This document shows positions 15,401-20,132 of a DNA stretch of 20,132 nucleotides, piece after piece. A program made the translations under genes and the position numbers. The stretch spans positions 1-20,132 of the forward strand of contig CAZZBJ010000040.1 in assembly GCA_964652805.1 (NCBI GenBank), given 5' to 3'. Each line of letters starts with the position of its first letter. Position 1 is the first letter of the stretch. Source of the stretch: Claveliimonas sp964652805 (lineage in GTDB: Bacteria > Bacillota > Clostridia > Lachnospirales > Lachnospiraceae). The notes below the pieces were generated by a model. It worked only from the letters and a program-made list of their open reading frames with translations. It was not told the origin of the DNA and searched no databases.

Positions 15401-16195
15401 TTACAGACTTTTGGATATCTCCTCACATTTCTTCATGGCCTCGATGATGGCGCTCCGAAACCCCTTCTCCTCCAGCACGCGGACCGCCTCGATAGTCGTC
15501 CCGGCCGGTGAGCACACCATATCCTTCAGCTCGCCTGGATGTTTTCTTGTCTCGAGCACCATCTTCGCACTTCCAAGCACAGCCTGGGCGGCGAATTTGT
15601 ATGCCAGATTTCTCGGGATGCCGCCGGATACAGCCGCATCCGCCATGGCCTCGATCATCACGAACACATAAGCCGGTGAGCTTCCGCTGACCGCCACGAC
15701 GGCGTCCATCATGTGCTCTGGGATCAGCTCCGCCTTACTAAATCCGTTCAGGATGGAGAGTGCCTTCTCCATATCCTCGTCTGTCACATAAGCGTTTTTG
15801 CAGACTCCTGTCATGCCCTCTCCCACCATGGCCGGCGTGTTCGGCATGGTGCGTACAATCTTCACCGGCTTCTGGAACTGCTTCGCCAGCCAGGCCAGCG
15901 TCTTACCGGGCGCAATGGTGATGATCAGATGGCTGTCCGTCACATCGTCCCTGATCCCTGCGATCACGTCCGCATAAAACTGGGGCTTTACAGAGAGGAT
16001 AACAACCTCGGCGTTTTTTACGACCTCATTGTTGTCCGCAGTCACCCGGATACCGTATGTCTCTTTTACTCTCTTGCGCCCTGGCGCGAATGGATCCGCA
16101 CCGATGATCTCCTCCGGGGAAGCGATGTGATTTTCAATGATCCCTCCCATCATAGCGGCAGCCATATTTCCTGTCCCGATAAATCCAAGTTTCAT
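15401..16195 (-). CDS. proC: Pyrroline-5-carboxylate reductase
   Basis: Reduces 1-pyrroline-5-carboxylate to L-proline with NAD(P)H. The Rossmann start is MKLGFIGTGNMAAAMMGG. The C-terminal dimer/substrate region contains GSSPAYVFVMIEAMADAAV, Gly-Ile-Pro-Arg, and the VCSPAGTTIEAV signature near 230. The start at 16195 gives 264 aa, normal for ProC. An upstream in-frame ATG at 16243 lies inside an operator palindrome and has no ribosome site, whereas GGGAGGAGG precedes 16195. Its position next to hypD/hypE and a shared regulator suggests it mainly reduces pyrroline-5-carboxylate made from hydroxyproline, as in the known hydroxyproline pathway, though a biosynthetic role is not excluded. Confidence 0.95.
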   Translation of the reverse strand: MKLGFIGTGNMAAAMMGGIIENHIASPEEIIGADPFAPGRKRVKETYGIRVTADNNEVVKNAEVVILSVKPQFYADVIAGIRDDVTDSHLIITIAPGKTLAWLAKQFQKPVKIVRTMPNTPAMVGEGMTGVCKNAYVTDEDMEKALSILNGFSKAELIPEHMMDAVVAVSGSSPAYVFVMIEAMADAAVSGGIPRNLAYKFAAQAVLGSAKMVLETRKHPGELKDMVCSPAGTTIEAVRVLEEKGFRSAIIEAMKKCEEISKSL

Positions 16196-16214
16196 CCTTA
16201 TATCCTCCTCCCGT

Positions 16215-16224
16215 TTGTGTACAT
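16215..16224. promoter_or_regulatory. Weak operator-like site in the proC leader
   Basis: TTGTGTACAT matches 8 of 10 bases of the TTGTATACAA palindrome. It lies in the proC leader, with its centre 19 bases from the perfect copy at 16234-16243. It could be a secondary site for cooperative binding. Confidence 0.3.
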
Positions 16225-16233
16225 TCTGTAATT

Positions 16234-16243
16234 TTGTATACAA
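16234..16243. promoter_or_regulatory. Operator palindrome downstream of the proC -10
   Basis: TTGTATACAA is a perfect palindrome 9 bases after the proC -10 box, at about the first transcribed bases. It fits the TnGTATACnA type of site known for FCD-class GntR repressors and is identical in its 10-base core to the copy at the gntR promoter. Binding here would block proC transcription. Confidence 0.65.
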
Positions 16244-16252
16244 TTTGTTTAT

Positions 16253-16281
16253 AATATAGCATCCCCTATTCTACCTGTCAA
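16253..16281 (-). promoter_or_regulatory. proC promoter
   Basis: On the minus strand, consensus TTGACA (16281..16276) is followed after 17 bases by TATATT (16258..16253). The ATG is 57 bases further on. The boxes are near-ideal, so control is expected mainly through repression at the adjacent palindrome. Confidence 0.8.
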
Positions 16282-16293
16282 GGAAAAGAGCTA

Positions 16294-16322
16294 TTGCCTG
16301 TCACTTTTTTTCACGTTATAAT
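16294..16322 (+). promoter_or_regulatory. gntR promoter
   Basis: TTGCCT (16294-16299), a 17-base spacer and a perfect TATAAT (16317-16322) lie 39 bases before the gntR ATG. The operator begins at the last base of the -10 box. The promoter is divergent from that of proC, and the two do not overlap. Confidence 0.75.
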
Positions 16323-16347
16323 TTGTATACAAATAATCTTTATACAA
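16321..16347. promoter_or_regulatory. Operator palindrome at the gntR promoter plus a weaker neighbour
   Basis: ATTTGTATACAAAT (16321-16334) is a perfect 14-base palindrome overlapping the -10 end and the start site of gntR, as expected for autorepression. A second, 8 of 10 match (CTTTATACAA, 16338-16347) follows with its centre 15 bases away and abuts the ribosome site. Confidence 0.65.
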
Positions 16348-16361
16348 GGAGTGGGATTTTC

Positions 16362-17009
16362 ATGCCGCAGAAAGAAAAGAATGTCTCTCTTGCCGACCAG
16401 GCCTATGAGACGATCAAGACGAATATACTGAATATGACCTATCCGCCGGGCATGACTCTGACGGAGAGCCGGCTGGCCCGGGATCTGGGCATGAGCCGCA
16501 GCCCCGTCCGCACAGCCATCCGGATGCTGCAGACAGAGGGTCTCATCGTCACAGACTACTATAAATCCATGACTGTAAAAGAAATCACAGAAAAGGACAT
16601 CCGGGAGATCTACCAGCTCCGTGAGCTTCTGGAAGGCGCCGCCTTCCGCCTCATCTTTACCTCCGGCAGAAACGAGGAATACTCCTACCGCATTGAGGAA
16701 AAGGTGGTGCGCATGTGCGCGGCAGCCTCCGACATTTACGCCTGGGAGGTGGCCGACACAGCCATGCACATGGAGATCATCAGCGTCCTGGAAAACAGCC
16801 GCATTGACAGAATATACGAGAACAATCTGTCAGAGCTGATCCGCATGGGCCAGTTCTCCGTCAGGAACGGCATGGACATTGCCTGCACCAATGAAAATCT
16901 GAAAAAGATGGTGGAGCTCATGCGCGCCGGGGATTACGAGAACGCCTACGCCATCCTTCGGGATGACCACTTTACAACCGGCATGGACTGCGCGCTGCAG
17001 TTCAAATAA
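16362..17009 (+). CDS. GntR-family (FCD class) transcriptional regulator of the hydroxyproline genes
   Basis: A 215-residue regulator. The winged helix-turn-helix covers about 8-72: LADQAYETIKTNIL, LTESRLARDLGMSRSPVRTAI, then LQTEGLI. The ligand-binding FCD domain covers about 75-205 (IYQLRELLEGAAFRL; metal-ligand candidates Asp132, His136, His203). The third His usual in the ENLKKMV-type helix appears to be Asn179 here, so metal binding may differ. The start at 16362 is chosen because AAGGAGTGG precedes it; the upstream ATG at 16323 lies inside the operator. It sits between proC (divergent) and hypD (convergent), with matching palindromes at both promoters it faces. I infer control of the hydroxyproline pathway; the effector is unknown. 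Confidence 0.9.
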   Translation: MPQKEKNVSLADQAYETIKTNILNMTYPPGMTLTESRLARDLGMSRSPVRTAIRMLQTEGLIVTDYYKSMTVKEITEKDIREIYQLRELLEGAAFRLIFTSGRNEEYSYRIEEKVVRMCAAASDIYAWEVADTAMHMEIISVLENSRIDRIYENNLSELIRMGQFSVRNGMDIACTNENLKKMVELMRAGDYENAYAILRDDHFTTGMDCALQFK

Positions 17010-17034
17010 TATAAAGGAGGCTGCTTCCTTTATA
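17010..17034. repeat. Perfect 9-base-pair hairpin just after gntR
   Basis: TATAAAGGA (17010-17018) pairs with TCCTTTATA (17026-17034) over a 7-base loop. It begins one base after the gntR stop. No T run follows on the plus strand. The loop side contains AAAGGAGG, which looks like a ribosome site but has no start codon after it. Possibly a 3'-end stabilising or processing structure. Confidence 0.45.
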
Positions 17035-17048
17035 AGAGCCTTCTAAAA

Positions 17049-17082
17049 AACACGCCTGGCCGCTGTGGCCAGGCGCTGTTTT
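17049..17082. terminator. Bidirectional terminator between gntR and hypD
   Basis: CGCCTGGCC (17053-17061) and GGCCAGGCG (17067-17075) form a perfect 9-pair GC-rich stem with a 5-base loop. The minus-strand exit is GTTTTTTAG, strong for hypD; the plus-strand exit is CTGTTTTCTC for gntR. The two genes converge here. Confidence 0.9.
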
Positions 17083-17105
17083 CTCTTGATCTCTGATGAA
17101 AATCT

Positions 17106-19484
17106 CTAGTTAAAAGACTGCTCCGTGCGGTTAATGATCTCGTCCTGCAGCGGTTTGTCCAGGTTGCGGAAGAAATCGCTGTAGCCCGCCACCCGGACGA
17201 TCAGGTCCTTGTAGTCCTCCGGATGCTTCTGGGCATTGATGAGAGTCTGGCGGTCTACCACATTAAACTGGATGTGATGTCCGTCCATGGCAAAGTAGGA
17301 CCGGATCAGGCTGGCCATGTTGTTCAGCCCCTCCTCGCCGGCCACTACGTCAGGCGTAAACTTCTGGTTCAAAAGTGTGCCGGCGGTTGCCAGATGATCC
17401 ATCTTGGAGCAGGACTTGATCACGGCTGTGGGGCCGTTTGTGTCTGCGGATTTCTCAGGGGAAATGCCCTCTGACACAGGCTTGTGGGCCTTCCTTCCGT
17501 TCGGCGTGGCCAAGATCACCTCTCCGAAGTACACATGGCAGGTAGTGGGCAGCATATCTACGCCGTACTTTCCGCCCTTCATGTTCGGGCGGCCTGTGAT
17601 GGTGCTCCTGTAGAGCTCAAACACATCCTGCATGATGCTGTCCGCATAATCGTCATCATTGCCGTATTTCGGAGTCCTGTCATGGACCATACGGTAAATG
17701 GCGTCATAGCCCTCGTAGTCGTGCTCCATGGCCTCGATAAGCTCTTCCATAGTAAAATTTTTCTTGTCATAGACATTGTATTTCACAGCCGCGATACAGT
17801 CAGTGACTGTGCCGATACCCACGCCCTGGATGTAGTTTGTATTGTATCTGGCGCCGCCTGCATTGTAGTCCTTCGCATTGGAGATGCAGTCGTTTGTCAC
17901 CACAGACAGGCAGGGGGCCGGCATCTCCCTGGCGTACAGCTCCTCGATCACATTGTTGCCTCGTATCTTCACATCCACAATGTGCTCAAGCTGCTTCTTG
18001 AAAGCACCCCAGAGCTCTTCGTAGGTCTTGAAATCTTTGGCATAGCCCAGCTTCAGGCCGATCTGTTTTCCGCTGTACTGGTCAAAGCCGTTGAACAACG
18101 TAAGCTGGAACACCTTGGGAATGTTCAGATATCCGGTCAGAATGTAGGCCTCGCTTCCCCAGGCGCCGGTCTCCACGCACCCTGAGGAGCCGCCCCTTCT
18201 GGCATCCTCCAGCTTCTTGCCCGCATTGACAAGCTCCATGATCTGGGCCTCTGTGTTATAGAAGGCGGGCTGTCCCCAGCCTTTCCTTGATATCTCGCAG
18301 GCTCTCTTCAGGAATTTAGCGGGCGTCTTCTTGCTGATGGTCACGTTTGAGTTGGGCTGTACCAGCTTCATTTCGTCCATGCAGTCCAAGATCAGGTAGC
18401 TGACATTGTTTACTCCGTTGCGGCCGTCCGGTGTCACTCCGCCTGTGTTGATATTTGCAAAATCTGTGTAGGTAGCGCTCTCCTTCAGCGTGATGCCCAC
18501 CTTTACAGGGGCCGGCTGGTTGTAGAATTTCACCCACAGGCACTCCAGCAGCTCAAGGGCCTTCTCATCATCCAGGATGCCTGCCTCCACGTCCCTCTCA
18601 TAGTAGGGATACAGATGCTGGTCCAGTCTTCCCGGACTGAAAGCGTCCCAGGGGTTCAGCTCTGTGGTGACCGCAAGATGGGTGAACCAATAGAGCTGAA
18701 TCGCCTGCCAGTAGGTCTGGGGTCTGTGGGCGGGAACCACCTCCAGGTTAGCAGCGATCTGGAGAAGCTCGGCCTTTCTCGTCTCATCTTTCTCTTTTTC
18801 CGCCATCTCAATGGCCAGGCTGTGGTACCGCTCACCCAGAAGGATGACAGCGTCACAGGCGATGTCCATGGCCTTGAGTTCCTCGCATTTTTCGACAGCG
18901 TCCGAATCGTTCATGTAGTCCAGGGCGTCCATGGTCTTTTTGATCTTCTCTTTGTACTCCAAATAGCCGGTGGTGAACACCTGCTCGCCGCCGCATGTAT
19001 GTCCCGGACCTCTCTGCTCCATGAACTCCGTGAACATGCCCGCCTCGTAGCAGTCGTGCCACTCCGGTGTCATCCTGGAGAGAAGCTTTTCTCTCATGCT
19101 GCGCCCTGTCCAGTAGGGGATGATCTCCTCTCGTTGGAGCTTCCGGTCCTCCTCTGTCGTCTTGAAGGACACAAGCTCCCTCTCGCTCATGACGATCATA
19201 TCCTCCTCACTGTGGCAGCACAGCTCCGGGAATGTGGGAGACGCCTGAGGATCCTTGCCCTTCTCTCCGACGATCAGCTCTCCATCTCCGAGATACAGCG
19301 TCTTTTTAGAAAAATACTCCTTCAGCGTCATGGCTCTCATGACCGGAATGGAATATTTTCCGTCATTTTCCTTGTAGAAATCCGTCTCAATCTTCGCCCT
19401 CTCGAGGTCGATGTGTACAGGTGTGTTCACACTGATCTCCCTGAGCTTCTGAATCCTTTCATTCATGCCCCGCCGTTTTGCCAT
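17106..19484 (-). CDS. hypD: trans-4-Hydroxy-L-proline dehydratase (glycyl radical enzyme)
   Basis: Dehydrates trans-4-hydroxy-L-proline to 1-pyrroline-5-carboxylate under anaerobic conditions. At 792 aa it matches HypD length and aligns, from memory, throughout with the Clostridioides difficile enzyme with a +2 offset. The thiyl cysteine is Cys436 with Glu438 (SGCVETG), and the radical glycine is Gly767 in RVAGYSD. Active-site positions I recall from the C. difficile structure are all kept at the expected places: Phe154, His162, Asp280, Ser336, Asp341, Phe342, Tyr452, Thr647. This separates it from choline lyase, isethionate lyase, diol dehydratase and pyruvate formate-lyase. It starts 4 bases after hypE, with its GGAGGG ribosome site overlapping the hypE end. 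Cytoplasmic or complexed with HypE for activation; oxygen-sensitive by family. Confidence 0.95.
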   Translation of the reverse strand: MAKRRGMNERIQKLREISVNTPVHIDLERAKIETDFYKENDGKYSIPVMRAMTLKEYFSKKTLYLGDGELIVGEKGKDPQASPTFPELCCHSEEDMIVMSERELVSFKTTEEDRKLQREEIIPYWTGRSMREKLLSRMTPEWHDCYEAGMFTEFMEQRGPGHTCGGEQVFTTGYLEYKEKIKKTMDALDYMNDSDAVEKCEELKAMDIACDAVILLGERYHSLAIEMAEKEKDETRKAELLQIAANLEVVPAHRPQTYWQAIQLYWFTHLAVTTELNPWDAFSPGRLDQHLYPYYERDVEAGILDDEKALELLECLWVKFYNQPAPVKVGITLKESATYTDFANINTGGVTPDGRNGVNNVSYLILDCMDEMKLVQPNSNVTISKKTPAKFLKRACEISRKGWGQPAFYNTEAQIMELVNAGKKLEDARRGGSSGCVETGAWGSEAYILTGYLNIPKVFQLTLFNGFDQYSGKQIGLKLGYAKDFKTYEELWGAFKKQLEHIVDVKIRGNNVIEELYAREMPAPCLSVVTNDCISNAKDYNAGGARYNTNYIQGVGIGTVTDCIAAVKYNVYDKKNFTMEELIEAMEHDYEGYDAIYRMVHDRTPKYGNDDDYADSIMQDVFELYRSTITGRPNMKGGKYGVDMLPTTCHVYFGEVILATPNGRKAHKPVSEGISPEKSADTNGPTAVIKSCSKMDHLATAGTLLNQKFTPDVVAGEEGLNNMASLIRSYFAMDGHHIQFNVVDRQTLINAQKHPEDYKDLIVRVAGYSDFFRNLDKPLQDEIINRTEQSFN

Positions 19485-19488
19485 CTTT

Positions 19489-20132
19489 TTACCCTCCTAT
19501 TTTGGTGTTTTTGAAACCTGCATCTACAAAGAGAGCGGCCAAGACCTCCATCTCTTCTCTTTCCGGCGCATGCAGGTCGATGCCTTTATATTCCATATCC
19601 AGCTTCCTGTACTTTCCGCTCCCCGTATCGTGGTAGGGCAGCAGGTTGATCTGTGCCGGATGGATATCGTGTTCCCGGAGAAACTCGATGGTCTCTCTCA
19701 TGTTCTGTTCATTCCCGTTGACTTCCTTCACCGCGGGAATCCGTATGCAGATCCTCGCCCCGTCCCGCGCAAGACGGACCAGGTTTTCAAGGATCAGCCT
19801 GTTGTCCGTTCCGATATATTTTTTATGGAGCTTTGGATCCATCACCTTCACATCGTAGAGGAAGGTGTCCACATAGGGGAGGAGTTCCTGAAATCTCTCG
19901 TATGGAACATGGCCGCATGTGTCTATGGCGAGGGACACATCCTGCTCCTTCAGCTCTTTTGCCGCCGCAAGGATAAAGTCCATATCCATGGCCATGACCT
20001 CCCCGCCGGAAAAGGTCACCCCGCCGCCGGACTCCTCGTAGAACATCTGGTCCTTCATAAGCTCTTTTATCAACTCTTTGACCGGATACTCCTGCCCCAC
20101 GATCTCCCAGATCACTGGCGGGCAGAAATTCA
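19489..20132 (-). CDS. hypE: Glycyl radical activating enzyme for HypD, 5' end outside the window
   Basis: Radical-SAM activase that would place the glycyl radical on HypD Gly767. The open reading frame runs off the right edge. The visible 213 residues begin in the ferredoxin-like insert (NFCPPVIWEIVGQEY), so the CxxxCxxC radical-SAM motif and the first cluster cysteines are missing from view. Family features present are GGGVTFSGGE, AIDTCGHVPYE, FLYDVKVMDP, IPAVKEVNGNEQNM and the NLLPYHDTGSGKY strand. A GTG at 20115 could be mistaken for a start, but the frame stays open upstream with conserved residues. It is the first gene of the hypED pair; the promoter is outside the window. Confidence 0.93.
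   Translation of the reverse strand, partial: NFCPPVIWEIVGQEYPVKELIKELMKDQMFYEESGGGVTFSGGEVMAMDMDFILAAAKELKEQDVSLAIDTCGHVPYERFQELLPYVDTFLYDVKVMDPKLHKKYIGTDNRLILENLVRLARDGARICIRIPAVKEVNGNEQNMRETIEFLREHDIHPAQINLLPYHDTGSGKYRKLDMEYKGIDLHAPEREEMEVLAALFVDAGFKNTKIGG

Noticed and set aside
16196..16243. Longer proC start at 16243
   Set aside because: The ATG lies in the operator palindrome, and the extra 16 residues precede the true Rossmann start with its strong ribosome site.
16323..16361. Longer gntR start at 16323
   Set aside because: It falls inside the operator at the promoter's own start site; 16362 follows AAGGAGTGG.
17106..19484. Choline trimethylamine-lyase, isethionate lyase or diol dehydratase instead of HypD
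   Set aside because: Length, the recalled HypD active-site set at a constant offset, and the adjacent proC all favour hydroxyproline dehydratase.
18615..19514. 299-codon plus-strand open frame opposite hypD
   Set aside because: Antisense shadow over an enzyme whose conserved residues are all intact on the minus strand.
1..20132. CRISPR arrays, insertion sequences, prophage genes, tRNA or rRNA
   Set aside because: No regularly spaced repeats, transposase or integrase motifs, or RNA gene signatures were seen on reading both strands.

Overview
The window looks like chromosomal DNA from a gut-type anaerobic Firmicute, most likely a Clostridia member near Lachnospiraceae. The grounds are strong AGGAGG-type ribosome sites, Firmicute-style gene neighbourhoods (yicC-gmk-rpoZ, rimO-pgsA-cinA), a pyrB-pyrI pair, and an oxygen-sensitive glycyl radical enzyme. 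I cannot name a species. I see no insertion sequence, phage, CRISPR array, tRNA or rRNA. Coding density is high and no gene-free stretch exceeds about 170 bases.

Layout. Positions 1-8799 are nearly all minus strand and read right to left: yicC (endoribonuclease family), gmk, rpoZ, rimO, pgsA, cinA, a membrane-anchored acetyltransferase fusion, topB, then the first 13 codons of another gene at the left edge. This is a housekeeping operon (RNA metabolism, GMP kinase, RNA polymerase omega, S12 methylthiolation, phosphatidylglycerol synthesis, DNA topology) led by a very good promoter at 8836-8864. A run of ten Ns (646-655) interrupts topB. The reading frame shifts across it, and about 30 family-typical residues are missing, so the Ns are a placeholder for a longer gap. 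Divergent from yicC is rqcH (8945-10681, plus strand), the ribosome quality control factor, ending at a strong terminator. Next come pheA (bifunctional chorismate mutase/prephenate dehydratase) and a DUF815-type AAA ATPase on the minus strand. Divergent from pheA is a plus-strand group of a small nitroreductase, pyrB and pyrI (aspartate transcarbamoylase), closed by a bidirectional terminator.

The right end (15401-20132) is the most interesting part: a trans-4-hydroxy-L-proline to L-proline module. hypE (activase, cut by the window edge) and hypD (glycyl radical dehydratase) form a tight minus-strand operon. proC (pyrroline-5-carboxylate reductase) reduces the HypD product to proline. Between them a GntR/FCD regulator is transcribed divergently from proC and convergently to hypD. 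The proC-gntR intergenic region holds two well-formed divergent promoters. Each has a TTGTATACAA palindrome on or just after its -10 box, and two weaker copies lie nearby. I infer that this regulator represses itself and proC, and probably hypED, until hydroxyproline or a derivative is present.

The other item that may be undescribed is the protein at 2312-3769: a cytoplasmic GNAT acetyltransferase joined by one membrane helix and a very acidic linker to an extracytoplasmic DUF3298/RsiV-like domain.
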